Below, in pieces: positions 8,326 to 21,184 of a stretch of DNA of 64,000 bases (position 1 is its first letter; each line of letters opens with the position of its first letter). The notes beneath the pieces are model-generated. The model saw only the letters and a list, made by a program, of their open reading frames with translations. It made no database searches and was not told the origin of the DNA. Source of the stretch: an uncultured Clostridia bacterium (GTDB lineage Bacteria; Bacillota; Clostridia; Oscillospirales; Acutalibacteraceae). The stretch lies in contig CANRPD010000003.1 in NCBI GenBank assembly GCA_947632385.1, forward strand, positions 1 to 64,000, given 5' to 3'. A program made the position numbers and the translations under genes.

Positions 8326-9198
8326 TCAGGCGGTTGCCTCCAGGGCCGCCCGGACGGCCTCCATGGGCATGTCCCGTCCGGTCCAGAGGCGGAAGGCCGC
8401 CGCGCCCTGGTAGAGCATCATCCCCAGGCCGTTCATGGCAAGGCAGCCCGCCGCCCGGGCCCGGGCCAGCAGGGGCGTTTCGGCGGGGTCGTAGATCACG
8501 TCCGCCACCACCAGATCTCGCCGCAGGGGGAGGTCCTCCGGCAGGGCGCAGGCCCCCTGCTGGGCGCCAAACCCGGCGCTGGTGGCATTGACCAGCACCT
8601 GGGACCGGGCGAGGCAGGCCTCCAGGGCGGCGCGGTCCTCCAGGGGGAAGACCTGGGCCCGGCAGTCCGTGCGGCGATTGAGGCGGTCCACGTTTTCCTG
8701 GGCGCGGGTCCAGAAGCGGTCTGCCCGGTTGAAGACATAGAGCTCCCGGACGCCCTCCAGCCCGGCCTGCATGGCCACGGAGGTCCCCGCGCCGCCGGCG
8801 CCCAGGAGGGTCACGGTCTTGCCCCGGAGCTCGACGCCCTCCGCCCGGCAGGCGGTGAGGAAGCCCTCGCCGTCGGTGCTGGTGCCGATGAACCGGCCGT
8901 CCACGTTCACCACGGTGTTCACCGCCTGGCACAGCTGCCCGGCGGGGAGGACTTCGTCCAGCAGGGGAAGGATGGCGCTTTTCAGGGGCATGGAGACATT
9001 GAAGCCCCGGACGCCCAGGGCCCGCAGGCCCGCCACGGCGGCGGGCAGCCGGGGCAGGTCCACCTCGAAGACCAGGTAGACGTAGTCCAGGCCCAGGGCC
9101 TCGAAGGCGGTGTTGTGCATCATGGGGGACTTGCTGTGGCGGATGGGGTCGGCGATGAGGCCGATGAGCTCTGTGTGGCCGGTGATCCTTTGGGGCAT
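8326..9198 (-). CDS. aroE: shikimate dehydrogenase
   Basis: GLIADPIRHSKSPMMHNTAF, GFNVSMPLKSAIL, LLGAGGAGTSVAMQ, NATSAGFG. ATG 9198. Confidence 0.92.
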   Translation of the reverse strand: MPQRITGHTELIGLIADPIRHSKSPMMHNTAFEALGLDYVYLVFEVDLPRLPAAVAGLRALGVRGFNVSMPLKSAILPLLDEVLPAGQLCQAVNTVVNVDGRFIGTSTDGEGFLTACRAEGVELRGKTVTLLGAGGAGTSVAMQAGLEGVRELYVFNRADRFWTRAQENVDRLNRRTDCRAQVFPLEDRAALEACLARSQVLVNATSAGFGAQQGACALPEDLPLRRDLVVADVIYDPAETPLLARARAAGCLAMNGLGMMLYQGAAAFRLWTGRDMPMEAVRAALEATA

Positions 9199-9423
9199 GA
9201 CGATCCCTCTTCTCTTGGGGTGACAGTTTCTCCACAGTCTAGCAGAAAAAGGCCGGGCTTGCAAGCAGTTTGGACATTTTTCCCGGAGAAAAAGCCCAAA
9301 AAGGCCGCGAAACGCAAAAATCGACGGCCAGGGGAAATTGGGACTTGTGCTTTCCGGGATTTTCACTATAATAGTAGAGGAAAAAACGGCCTGCGCATGC
9401 GGGCCGAGGGGGAGGACTTTTCA

Positions 9424-12651
<3,228 letters not shown>

Positions 12652-12680
12652 GAACCCGAGGAGGTGCGGCCCCCGCGCTG

Positions 12681-12811
12681 CCCGCCTCGCCGGCCGGTCC
12701 CCCAAAGGGGACCGGCCACTTTTTCCCCCAAGGAAAAAGCCGTTGGGCCGGCGGTGGAAAAGCGCTCTGGGCCCCCGGGCACCGGGGCGCCGGGCCAACG
12801 GGCGAGGCGGG
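12681..12811 (+). repeat. cloverleaf-like structured element (GC-rich type)
   Basis: Closing stem 12681-12691/12801-12811 (CCCGCCTCGCC/GGCGAGGCGGG). Arms GGCCGGTCCCC/GGGGACCGGCC, CTTTTTCC/GGAAAAAG, and a long third arm CCGTTGGGCCGGCG/CGCCGGGCCAACGG (one mismatch). Confidence 0.75.
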
Positions 12812-12834
12812 GAGCCCGGGGAAAGCAGGACCTA

Positions 12835-12864
12835 TTGACAAACCCCGACCGTCCGGACTATAAT
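12835..12864 (+). promoter_or_regulatory. sigma-A-type promoter for the M42 peptidase
   Basis: TTGACA 12835-12840, N18, TATAAT 12859-12864. Confidence 0.75.
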
Positions 12865-12914
12865 GGGGGCAAATGCTTGCGGTTTCGACCAAAACCGCAG
12901 AAAAGAGGTACAGT

Positions 12915-13970
12915 ATGAACCGTGAATTTTTGAAAGAACTGCTCTCCACCGCCTCCGTCAGCGGATATGAAGAGACCATCCAGCAGAAGGCACTGGCTTT
13001 CGGCAAGCAGTTTGCCGACGCTCAGCTCACCGATCCCAGCGGAAACGCCATCTCCGTGCTCAATCCCGAAGCGGAGCACAAGATCCTGCTGTGCGGCCAC
13101 ATCGATGAGATCGGGTTCGTGGTCACCCATATCGACGGCTCCGGGCTGCTCCACCTGACCAATGCCGGCGGCGTGCGGGCCAAGCAGTATATCGCCAGCC
13201 CGGTGCAGGTGTGGCACCAGGGCACTCTGGTCCGGGGCGTGGTGACCACTTCCTCTGACCTGCTGCGCAAGGAGCGGGTGGACGCCGGCGACCTGCTGGT
13301 GGACATCGGAGCCACCAGCAAGGAAGAGGCCGAGCAGGTGGTCTCCATCGGGGACTACGCCTGCGCCGACACGCAGGTGAACGAGCTGCTCAACAACTGC
13401 TTCTACAGCCGGGCCATGGACGACAAGACCGGGGCCTTTGTGGTGCTGGAGGCTGCCAAAAAGGCCAAAGAGCTGGGCGCCACCATGGGCGTGTACGCCG
13501 CCACCACTGTGGGCGAGGAGACCAGCGGACGGGGCGCCTACTATGCCGCCACCCGCATTAAGCCCGACTGCTGCATCGCCGTGGACGTGACCTGGGCCAG
13601 CGACGCCCCCGGAGCCACGCCCACCACCACCGGAGAAGTCAAGCTGAACCACGGGCCCGTGCTGTGCATCGCCTCGGTGGTCAACAAAAAGATGAACGCG
13701 CTGCTCAAGGAAGTGGCCGAAGAACAGCACATCGCCGTGCAGTGGGAACTGGCCACCGGCCACACCGGCACCGACGGTGACACCGCCAACCGGGCGGGCA
13801 CCGGCGTTCCCATGGCGCTGATCTCCATCCCGCTGCGGTACATGCACAGCTCGGTGGAGGTGGGCAGCTGGAAGGACATCCAGGAGTGCATCGACCTACT
13901 GGCGGCTTTCCTGGTGCGGCTGTCTCAGGAAATGGACAAGGGGTTCGATTTCTGCACCGTGCGCGTCTGA
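12915..13970 (+). CDS. M42 family metallopeptidase (aminopeptidase/endoglucanase-like)
   Basis: MNREFLKELLSTASVSGYEE, LLCGHIDEIGFVV, AMDDKTGAFVVLEA, TVGEETSGRGAYYAA, ATGHTGTDGD. Confidence 0.9.
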   Translation: MNREFLKELLSTASVSGYEETIQQKALAFGKQFADAQLTDPSGNAISVLNPEAEHKILLCGHIDEIGFVVTHIDGSGLLHLTNAGGVRAKQYIASPVQVWHQGTLVRGVVTTSSDLLRKERVDAGDLLVDIGATSKEEAEQVVSIGDYACADTQVNELLNNCFYSRAMDDKTGAFVVLEAAKKAKELGATMGVYAATTVGEETSGRGAYYAATRIKPDCCIAVDVTWASDAPGATPTTTGEVKLNHGPVLCIASVVNKKMNALLKEVAEEQHIAVQWELATGHTGTDGDTANRAGTGVPMALISIPLRYMHSSVEVGSWKDIQECIDLLAAFLVRLSQEMDKGFDFCTVRV

Positions 13971-14063
13971 TCCCACCCAAACAGGCGGGGCTGTCTCCTC
14001 TGGCGGCCCTGCTTTTTTGCGTCCGGGGCGCTGAGGTGGCCAAAAGAGAGCGGATCCCCCACC

Positions 14064-14150
14064 CTGCCGCGGCCCGCCGAGCCCCCAGGGGCCCGGCGGC
14101 TTTTGCCCCGCAAAAGCGGGCGCAGCCGGCGTTGCGCCCGGCCGCGGCAG
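14064..14150 (+). repeat. cloverleaf-like structured element (GC-rich type)
   Basis: Closing stem 14064-14074/14140-14150 (CTGCCGCGGCC/GGCCGCGGCAG). Arms ~14075-14098, CTTTTGC/GCAAAAG 14100-14116, CGGGCGCA/TGCGCCCG 14117-14140. Confidence 0.75.
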
Positions 14151-14267
14151 AAGTTTGGCCACCGACCCAGCCAGGGACGCCCGTACCCCGGACGCACTTG
14201 CATAAAGCCGCCTGCCTGTGGTACAATGGGACCAACCCCAGCGCCGTTCCCGGCAAAAGGAGATCCC

Positions 14268-14822
14268 ATGGAAGAAAAACCCCGCACGCGAAAGCCCCTC
14301 AAACGGGCCCTGCAGGCCGTGTTCGGCACCGCGGTCCTCTGCGGTGTCCTGTATCTCGTCTACCTGTGGAACCGCCCCCAGGAGCCCTTTTTCGAGCCCG
14401 GCTCCCTCCACGCCACCCGCATCGATGTCCAGTCCGAGTCGGTGCTGTATCGCATCCAAGACCCCCGGAAGGTGGACGCTCTCTGCGGGGAGCTGGACGC
14501 CATGCACTACTACGAGTATTATCTGGACCGGGGCACCGGGGGCAGCGGGCGGCTGGAGCTGTTCAACGGAGAGGCCTCCCTCCTGGGGGCTGGCTTTTTC
14601 TACGACGGCGGGGAGGACCACTTGTATCTCTACATCCGGGTGGACGACCCCGAGCCCGGCCACGAGGGGGAACAGATCAAAGTCCGGGTCGATCCCGCCT
14701 CCGTGCCCGGCTGGATGCGCTGCTACCGGGAAGGCCTGAACCGCAGCCTCCAGAACCGGCTGGACCTGGGCGCGGCCGACCCCTATTCGCCGGAGAACCC
14801 CGAAGTGGTCCCGGTGCCATGA
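14268..14822 (+). CDS. hypothetical single-TM protein
   Basis: 185-codon ORF, N-terminal TM ALQAVFGTAVLCGVLYLVYLW, SD AAAAGGAG. No family recognised. Confidence 0.7.
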   Translation: MEEKPRTRKPLKRALQAVFGTAVLCGVLYLVYLWNRPQEPFFEPGSLHATRIDVQSESVLYRIQDPRKVDALCGELDAMHYYEYYLDRGTGGSGRLELFNGEASLLGAGFFYDGGEDHLYLYIRVDDPEPGHEGEQIKVRVDPASVPGWMRCYREGLNRSLQNRLDLGAADPYSPENPEVVPVP

Positions 14823-14829
14823 ATCCGGA

Positions 14830-14860
14830 AGAGACCTGCCCACAGGCGGGTCTCTTTTTC
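14830..14860 (+). terminator. rho-independent terminator
   Basis: AGAGACCTGCC-caca-GGCGGGTCTCTTTTT. Confidence 0.75.
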
Positions 14861-14885
14861 TCTGCAAAAAAGTTTCTTTTCTCTC

Positions 14886-14921
14886 TTGACTTTAACAAGA
14901 TAAAGTGATAAAGTGTTAAAG
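14886..14921 (+). promoter_or_regulatory. promoter with overlapping perfect inverted-repeat operator upstream of yerC-his
   Basis: TTGACT 14886-14891. CTTTAACA 14890-14897 and its exact inverted partner TGTTAAAG 14914-14921. Confidence 0.65.
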
Positions 14922-14948
14922 CGATCCCAAATGGGAGGAGAAAACCAG

Positions 14949-15248
14949 ATGCCAAATTTTGAATCCGAGGCCGTGCGCCGGCTGTACCGGGCCGTGGCCC
15001 TGTTGCAGACCGAAGAGGAGTGCGCCGCCTTTTTCCAGGACGTGTGTACCGTCACCGAGCTCCAGGACATGGCCCAGCGGCTTGAGGCAGCCATTTTGCT
15101 GGATCAGGGAGAAAACTATCAGGCCGTCACCAAAAAGGCCGGGCTCAGCAGTGCCACCATCAGCCGGGTGAGCCGCTGTCTCAACTACGGCGCAGGAGGC
15201 TACCGGGCGGTGATCCGCCGGCTGGAGGAGGCGGAAAAGACCCCATGA
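14949..15248 (+). CDS. yerC: YerC/YecD family TrpR-related protein
   Basis: EAVRRLYRAVALLQTEEECAAFFQDVCTVTELQDMAQRLEAAILLDQGENYQAVTKKAGLSSATISRVSRCL. Confidence 0.9.
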   Translation: MPNFESEAVRRLYRAVALLQTEEECAAFFQDVCTVTELQDMAQRLEAAILLDQGENYQAVTKKAGLSSATISRVSRCLNYGAGGYRAVIRRLEEAEKTP

Positions 15249-16189
15249 CATTGGACCTGGAGCTCTTGGATGCCGCGGAAAAGCTGCGCTATGCCCTGCG
15301 GGGGCTGTATCTCTCCCGGGGATACCGGCGGTACCGCATGGGCAAGTTTGAAGAATACGACCTCTACGGCCGCTTTAAGGAGTTTTTGACGGACGAGCGC
15401 GTCCTCACCTTCACCGATACCGACGGCAAGCTGCTGGCCCTCAAGCCGGACGTGACCCTGTCCATCGCCAAAAACACCCCGGACGACCCCGCTGTCCTCA
15501 CCCGCCTATGCTACGATGAGACCGTCTACCGGGCGGGCAGGATCGGCGGCTTCCGGGAGATCATGCAGTCCGGGCTGGAGTGCATGGGGCCAGTGACGGA
15601 CGCCTCCGTGGGCGAGGTGCTGGAGCTGGCCGGGGAAAGCCTGTCCCGCATCCGCCGGGAATTCGTTTTGGCCGTGTCCCATCAGGGCCTGCTGGAAGCG
15701 TTCGTCCGGTACGCTTCCTCCCGGCCGGAGATCCAAAAGTCTCTGCTCACACTGGCCGCCGAGAAGAACGTCCAGGGGCTGGCGGCCCTGGGTGCGGCCC
15801 GGGCTCTGCCCGAAGACCGGCTGCGGCCTCTGTCGGAGCTGCTGCGGCTCTACGGCCCCCCGGCCCGGGTGCTGGACCGCCTGGAAGCCCTGTCGGCCCA
15901 GGTGGGGGCTCTGGAGGAGTATGCCGGCCTGCGCCAGGCACTGGAAGCCGTTATGCACAGCCCCCTGGGGGACCGGGTCCGCCTGGATCCCTCGGTGGTG
16001 GGCAACGGGAACTATTACGGCGGCGTGCTGTTCCACGGGTTCGTCAAGGGCGCGCCGGACCGGGTGCTCTCCGGCGGGCAGTACGACCGCCTGATGGACC
16101 GGATGGGCAAGCGTTCTGGAGCCGTGGGCTTTGCGGTGTATCTCAACGCCTTGGAGGATCTAAAGCCATGGGAGGGAACGATATGTTGA
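15245..16189 (+). CDS. hisZ: ATP phosphoribosyltransferase regulatory subunit
   Basis: HisRS-like fold: YRRYRMGKFEEYDLYGRFKEFLTDERVLTFTDTDGKLLALKPDVTLSIAKN; first his gene. Confidence 0.9.
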   Translation: MTLDLELLDAAEKLRYALRGLYLSRGYRRYRMGKFEEYDLYGRFKEFLTDERVLTFTDTDGKLLALKPDVTLSIAKNTPDDPAVLTRLCYDETVYRAGRIGGFREIMQSGLECMGPVTDASVGEVLELAGESLSRIRREFVLAVSHQGLLEAFVRYASSRPEIQKSLLTLAAEKNVQGLAALGAARALPEDRLRPLSELLRLYGPPARVLDRLEALSAQVGALEEYAGLRQALEAVMHSPLGDRVRLDPSVVGNGNYYGGVLFHGFVKGAPDRVLSGGQYDRLMDRMGKRSGAVGFAVYLNALEDLKPWEGTIC

Positions 16190-16815
16190 AGATCGCGCTG
16201 CCCAAGGGCCGCCTGGGGGAACAGGTCTTCACCCGGTTTGCCCAGGCGGGGTTCCCCTGCCACCAGCTGCTGGACCCCGGCCGACGGCTGATCTTTGAGG
16301 ATGACACCCACCGGGTGCAGTTTTTCTGGGTCAAGCCCGCGGACGTGGCTGTCTACGTGGAGCGGGGCGCCGCGGACTTGGGCGTACTGGGCAAGGACCT
16401 GCTGCTGGAGGAACGACCCCAGGTCTATGAGCTGCTGGACCTGAAGCTGGGCCGCTGCCGGCTGGTGGTGGCCGGGCCCCAGGGGTTCACCGGCGAGGGG
16501 ATCCACACCCTGCGGGTGGCCACCAAGTTCCGGCGCATCGCCCGGGACCACTTTGCCGCCCAGGGCCGGGACATCGACCTCATCCCCCTGAACGGTTCCA
16601 TCGAGCTGGCCCCCGTGGTGGGGCTCTCCGATGTGATCCTGGACATCGTGGAGACCGGCGCGACCCTGCGGGAAAACAAGCTGACGGTGCTGGAGACCGT
16701 GTGCCCGGTGACGGCCCGGCTCATCGCCAACAAGACCAGCTTTCAATTCGAAAACGCCGCCATCGGGGAGCTGTGCGCCCTGCTGGACGGTCCGATCCAG
16801 GAGGAGACAATATGA
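16183..16815 (+). CDS. hisG: ATP phosphoribosyltransferase catalytic subunit (short form)
   Basis: MLKIALPKGRLGEQV, DLGVLGKDLLLE, GSIELAPVVGLSDVILDIVETGATLREN. Confidence 0.95.
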   Translation: MLKIALPKGRLGEQVFTRFAQAGFPCHQLLDPGRRLIFEDDTHRVQFFWVKPADVAVYVERGAADLGVLGKDLLLEERPQVYELLDLKLGRCRLVVAGPQGFTGEGIHTLRVATKFRRIARDHFAAQGRDIDLIPLNGSIELAPVVGLSDVILDIVETGATLRENKLTVLETVCPVTARLIANKTSFQFENAAIGELCALLDGPIQEETI

Positions 16816-18089
16816 TCCGCATCATACCCTGGGGCTCCGTGCCCATGGAGGAGATCTTGACCCGAAGGGACCTGTCGAAGGACGTTTCCGCCTCCGTGGC
16901 GGAGATCCTTCGCACCGTGCGCGCGCAGGGCGACGCCGCCCTGCTGGACTACGCCCGCCGCTTTGACCGCGTTTCCGTAGAGCGCCTGGAGGTCCCCCGG
17001 GCGGCCTGGGACCGGGCTGCCGAGCAACTGGATCCCCAGCTCATGCGGGTGATCCGCCGGGCGGCGGAGAACGTCCGCAGCTTCCATCAAAATCAGGTGC
17101 GCTCCGGGTTCGTCTGCACCGGCACGGGCACGGTGATGGGGCAGCGGGTGGTCCCCCTGGATCGGGTGGGCATCTACGTGCCCGGCGGCACAGCGGCCCT
17201 GCCCTCCACGGTCCTCATGGACTGCATCCCCGCCAAGCTGGCGGGCTGCAAAGAGGTGATCATGACCACGCCCCCCGGAAAGGACGGCCAAGTGGCGCCC
17301 GCCGTGCTGGCCGCTGCCGCGGTGGCCGGCGTGGACCGGGTGTTCTGCGTGGGGGGCGCCCAGGCCATTGCAGCCCTGGCCTACGGCACCGAGACCGTCC
17401 CCCGGGTGGACAAGATCGTGGGCCCAGGCAACGCCTGGGTGGCAGAAGCCAAGCGGCAGGTCTTCGGTCAGGTGGCCATCGACATGATCGCCGGCCCCAG
17501 CGAGATCCTGATCCTGGCGGACGGCAACACCGACCCCGCCCAGGCCGCCGCCGACCTGCTCTCTCAGGCGGAGCACGACGTGCTGGCCAGCGCGGTGCTC
17601 ATCACCGACAGCGAATCCCTGGCCCGGGCCGTGCAGGACCAGGTGGAGCACCAACTGGATGCGCTGCCCCGCCGGGACATCGCCCAGGCCTCCATCGACG
17701 AAAACGGCCGGATCCTCTGCGTGCCGGACCTTTCCGTGGGGATAGAGATCGCCAACGCCCTGGCTCCGGAGCACCTGGAGCTCTGCGTGGACGATCCCTT
17801 TGCCCTGCTGCCGGCGGTGCGCAGCGCCGGATCGGTCTTCCTGGGCCGCAGCTGTCCCGAGGCTTTGGGGGACTATCTAGCCGGACCCAACCACACCCTG
17901 CCCACCGGCGGCACCGCCCGGTTCTCCAGCCCCCTGTCCGTGGACGACTTCGTGAAAAAGATCCAGTTCACCTACTTCACCCCCGCCGCCCTCCAGGACG
18001 TGGCGGAGGACGTGGCCCGTTTTGCCCGGGCGGAGGGTTTGGAAGCCCACGCCCACAGCGCGCTGATCCGCGGGGAGGCCCGATCATGA
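16812..18089 (+). CDS. hisD: histidinol dehydrogenase
   Basis: VGIYVPGGTAALPSTVLMDCIPAKLAG, VDKIVGPGNAWVAEAKRQVFG, PEHLELCVDDP, GPNHTLPTGGTARF. Confidence 0.96.
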   Translation: MIRIIPWGSVPMEEILTRRDLSKDVSASVAEILRTVRAQGDAALLDYARRFDRVSVERLEVPRAAWDRAAEQLDPQLMRVIRRAAENVRSFHQNQVRSGFVCTGTGTVMGQRVVPLDRVGIYVPGGTAALPSTVLMDCIPAKLAGCKEVIMTTPPGKDGQVAPAVLAAAAVAGVDRVFCVGGAQAIAALAYGTETVPRVDKIVGPGNAWVAEAKRQVFGQVAIDMIAGPSEILILADGNTDPAQAAADLLSQAEHDVLASAVLITDSESLARAVQDQVEHQLDALPRRDIAQASIDENGRILCVPDLSVGIEIANALAPEHLELCVDDPFALLPAVRSAGSVFLGRSCPEALGDYLAGPNHTLPTGGTARFSSPLSVDDFVKKIQFTYFTPAALQDVAEDVARFARAEGLEAHAHSALIRGEARS

Positions 18090-19150
18090 GCCGCTTTTTG
18101 TCTCCCCGGTTAAACGCCCTGGCTCCTTACACCCCCGGAGAACAGCCAAAGGAACCCGGCCTGCTCAAACTCAACACCAACGAATCTCCCTTTCCCCCCG
18201 CACAACAGGCAGTGGCCGCGGCGGCCCGGGCGGCGGAGACCCTGCAGCTCTACTGCGACCCGGACTGTACCGCTCTGCGCCGGGCGCTGGCGGCCCGATA
18301 CGGCCTGGAGGCCGACCAGGTGCTGTGCACCAACGGCTCCGACGAAGCCCTGCTGTTCGCCTTTCTGGCCTTTTGCGATGCAGACCGCCCGGCGGTCTTC
18401 CCGGATGTGACCTACGGCTTCTACCCCGTGCTGGCGGCCCTTAATCGCGTACCGGTCCGAGAGATCCCCGTAAACGACGACTTCACCCTGCCGGTGCCGG
18501 AGCTGCTCCGGGCCCGGGGCGTGCTGATCTTCCCCAATCCGAATGCGCCCACCGGCCTGCTGCTGCCTCTGGAGCAGATCGAAGCTCTGCTGGCCTCCCA
18601 GCCGGATCGTCTGGTGCTGGTGGACGAGGCCTACGCCGATTTCGCGGGGATCACCGCGGCGGGGCTCATCCCCCGGTACCGCAATCTGCTGATTACCGGC
18701 ACCTTTTCCAAATCCCGCTCCATGGCGGGGGCCCGGCTGGGCTTTGCCCTGGGAAGCCGGGAGATCATCGCCGACCTGGAGCGCGTCCGCTGCTCCGTGA
18801 ACCCCTACAATGTCAACGCCATGACCCAGGCGGCGGGTCTGGCCGCCCTGGAGGACGAAGCCACCACCCGGGCCCGTGTGGACGCCGTGGTGGAGACCCG
18901 GACGTACGTTGAGGACCGGCTGCGGGCCCTGGGGTGTACCGTCACAGACAGCCGGGCCAATTTCGTCTTCCTGCGGCACCCGGCCTGCTCCGGGGAGACG
19001 ATCTATCACGGCCTGCGGGAAAAGGGCGTGCTGGTCCGGCATTTCGACGCCCCGCGGATCCGGGAGTACAACCGCGTCACCGTGGGCACCCGCCCGCAGA
19101 TGGACCGTTTTTTGACCGCACTCTGCCAGGTATTGGAGGAGAGATCATGA
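18086..19150 (+). CDS. hisC: histidinol-phosphate aminotransferase
   Basis: KLNTNESPFPP, NGSDEALLFAFLAF, PNPNAPTG, VDEAYADF, TFSKSRSMAGARLGFALG. Confidence 0.95.
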   Translation: MSRFLSPRLNALAPYTPGEQPKEPGLLKLNTNESPFPPAQQAVAAAARAAETLQLYCDPDCTALRRALAARYGLEADQVLCTNGSDEALLFAFLAFCDADRPAVFPDVTYGFYPVLAALNRVPVREIPVNDDFTLPVPELLRARGVLIFPNPNAPTGLLLPLEQIEALLASQPDRLVLVDEAYADFAGITAAGLIPRYRNLLITGTFSKSRSMAGARLGFALGSREIIADLERVRCSVNPYNVNAMTQAAGLAALEDEATTRARVDAVVETRTYVEDRLRALGCTVTDSRANFVFLRHPACSGETIYHGLREKGVLVRHFDAPRIREYNRVTVGTRPQMDRFLTALCQVLEERS

Positions 19151-19737
19151 GAGAAGCCCATGTGGCCCGCGCCACCCACGAAACGAATATCGACCTCACC
19201 CTGGCTCTGGACGGCTCCGGGAACAGCCGGATCGACACCGGCGTGGGGTTTCTGGACCATATGCTGGAGCTCTTTGCCCGCCACGGCCGCTTCGACCTGC
19301 GCCTTTCCTGCCAGGGAGACACCCGGGTGGATGACCACCACACCGTGGAGGACGTGGGCATCTGCCTGGGCTCGGCCTTTGCCCAGGCCCTGGGGGACAA
19401 GCGGGGCATCTGCCGGTACGGCCAGGCCCTGCTCCCCATGGACGAGGCGTTGGTCCTCTGTGCGGCGGACTTGTCCGGCCGGGGCTTTCTGGCCTTTGAC
19501 CTGCCCGTGCCCGCCCAAAAGGTCGGCACCTTCGACACGGAGCTGGTGGAGGAATTCTGGCGGGCATTCGCGCTCCACGCGGGGTGCACCCTGCATCTGA
19601 AGGAGCTTGCCGGGAAAAATTCCCACCACATCCTGGAGGCGTCCTTCAAGGCCGCGGCTCGGTGCCTGCGGGCCGCTGTGGCTATCGACCCCGACTTTGC
19701 CCAGGACATCCCCTCCACCAAGGGGGTGCTGGAATGA
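19147..19737 (+). CDS. hisB: imidazoleglycerol-phosphate dehydratase
   Basis: ATHETNIDLTLALDGSGNSRIDTGVGFLDHMLELFARHGRFDL, DDHHTVEDVGICLG. Confidence 0.96.
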   Translation: MREAHVARATHETNIDLTLALDGSGNSRIDTGVGFLDHMLELFARHGRFDLRLSCQGDTRVDDHHTVEDVGICLGSAFAQALGDKRGICRYGQALLPMDEALVLCAADLSGRGFLAFDLPVPAQKVGTFDTELVEEFWRAFALHAGCTLHLKELAGKNSHHILEASFKAAARCLRAAVAIDPDFAQDIPSTKGVLE

Positions 19738-20336
19738 TCGCCGTGGTGGACTACGGGGTGGGCAACCTGTTTTCCCTGCGAAGCTCCCTGGAATACCTGG
19801 GTCAAACGGTCCGGGTCACCGGCGATCCGGCAGTGCTGGCCCAGGCCGACCGGCTGATCCTGCCCGGCGTGGGCGCTTTCGGCGACGCCGCCAGGCAGCT
19901 GCGGGACTCCGGTCTCGGAGAAGCGGTCTGCCGGGAGGCGGACCGGGGCAAACCGCTGCTGGGCATCTGTTTGGGCATGCAGCTGCTGTTCCAGGGCAGC
20001 CTGGAATTCGGCGTCCACCGGGGCCTGGGGCTGCTGCCCGGTTGGGTGCGCCCCATCGCCGAGAGCATTTCCCCCGGCCACAAAGTCCCCCACATCGGGT
20101 GGAATGCCCTGCACTTTCTGCGGCGCGTCCCGCTCTTTCGCAACACTCAGGAAGGGGACTGCGTCTACTTCGTCCACTCCTTTCACGCGGCCTCGGTGCC
20201 CGACGCCCTGGCGGTGACAGACTACGGCGGGGTGCTCACCGCCGCTGCCGGCCGGGACAATATCCTGGGGTGCCAGTTCCATCCGGAGAAGAGCGGCCGG
20301 GTGGGCCTGGGCATCCTGCAGGCTTTTTGCGAATGA
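19734..20336 (+). CDS. hisH: imidazole glycerol phosphate synthase subunit HisH
   Basis: MIAVVDYGVGNLFSLRSSLE, LPGVGAFGDA, LLGICLGMQLLF, CQFHPEKSG. Confidence 0.96.
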   Translation: MIAVVDYGVGNLFSLRSSLEYLGQTVRVTGDPAVLAQADRLILPGVGAFGDAARQLRDSGLGEAVCREADRGKPLLGICLGMQLLFQGSLEFGVHRGLGLLPGWVRPIAESISPGHKVPHIGWNALHFLRRVPLFRNTQEGDCVYFVHSFHAASVPDALAVTDYGGVLTAAAGRDNILGCQFHPEKSGRVGLGILQAFCE

Positions 20337-20349
20337 CAGCGCTCTCCGG

Positions 20350-20441
20350 CCCCGCCGCCGCGCCGAACGCTCCGCGTTCGCCGCTCCCGCTGCGCGGGAG
20401 CGCCGTGCCCCCTGCGGGGGCACGGCCGCGCGGCGGCGGGG
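20350..20441 (+). repeat. cloverleaf-like structured element between hisH and hisA
   Basis: Closing stem 20350-20362/20429-20441 (13 bp). Perfect arms CGAACGC/GCGTTCG, GCTCCCGC/GCGGGAGC, GCCGTGCCCCC/GGGGGCACGGC. Confidence 0.82.
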
Positions 20442-20470
20442 TCCCCACATCCCACACAAGGAGGCATCCC

Positions 20471-21184
20471 ATGCTGCTCTTTCCAGCCATCGATCTCCTC
20501 TCCGGTCAGGCCGTGCGCCTGCTCCGGGGAGACTACCGCACCGCCACCATCTACAGCACCGATCCCCCCGCCCTGGCGGCCTCCTTCGCCCAGGCGGGCG
20601 CCACCCACCTGCACCTGGTGGACCTGGAGGGTGCCCGGGACAGCGGCACCCCCAACTTTTCCGTGGTGGAGCAGATCAAAAAGACCACCGGCCTGTTCTG
20701 CCAGCTGGGCGGCGGCGTCCGGGACCTGCCCACCGCCCGCCGGTACTTCGATGCCGGCATCGACCGGGTGATCCTGGGCACCGCCGCAGTGGAGGACCCG
20801 GATCTGCTGGCCGCCGCCGTGGCCGCCTTCGGCCCGAAGATCGCCGTGGGCGCAGACGTCCAGGACGGCTTCCTCGCCCTTCGGGGCTGGACCCAGCAGT
20901 CCCGGCGCACCCTGCCGGACTTCTGCGCAGACCTGGAGGCCCTGGGCGTTGCCACCGTCATCTGCACCGACATCTCCCTGGACGGCGCCCTGGCCGGTAC
21001 CAACCGCGCCCTCTATGCGGACCTGGCCCACCGCACGCACCTGGCCATCGTTGCCTCGGGGGGCGTCTCCTCCCTGGAGGACATCCGCGCCCTGCGGGCC
21101 CTGGGCCTCTCGGGGGCCATCGTGGGCAAGGCCCTGTACACGGGCGCCTTGGACCTGAAAGCAGCACTGGAGGCGGCACGATGA
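20471..21184 (+). CDS. hisA: 1-(5-phosphoribosyl)-5-[(5-phosphoribosylamino)methylideneamino]imidazole-4-carboxamide isomerase
   Basis: MLLFPAIDLLSGQAVRLLRGDY, HLVDLEGARDSG, QLGGGVRDL, VASGGVSSLEDI. Confidence 0.95.
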   Translation: MLLFPAIDLLSGQAVRLLRGDYRTATIYSTDPPALAASFAQAGATHLHLVDLEGARDSGTPNFSVVEQIKKTTGLFCQLGGGVRDLPTARRYFDAGIDRVILGTAAVEDPDLLAAAVAAFGPKIAVGADVQDGFLALRGWTQQSRRTLPDFCADLEALGVATVICTDISLDGALAGTNRALYADLAHRTHLAIVASGGVSSLEDIRALRALGLSGAIVGKALYTGALDLKAALEAAR

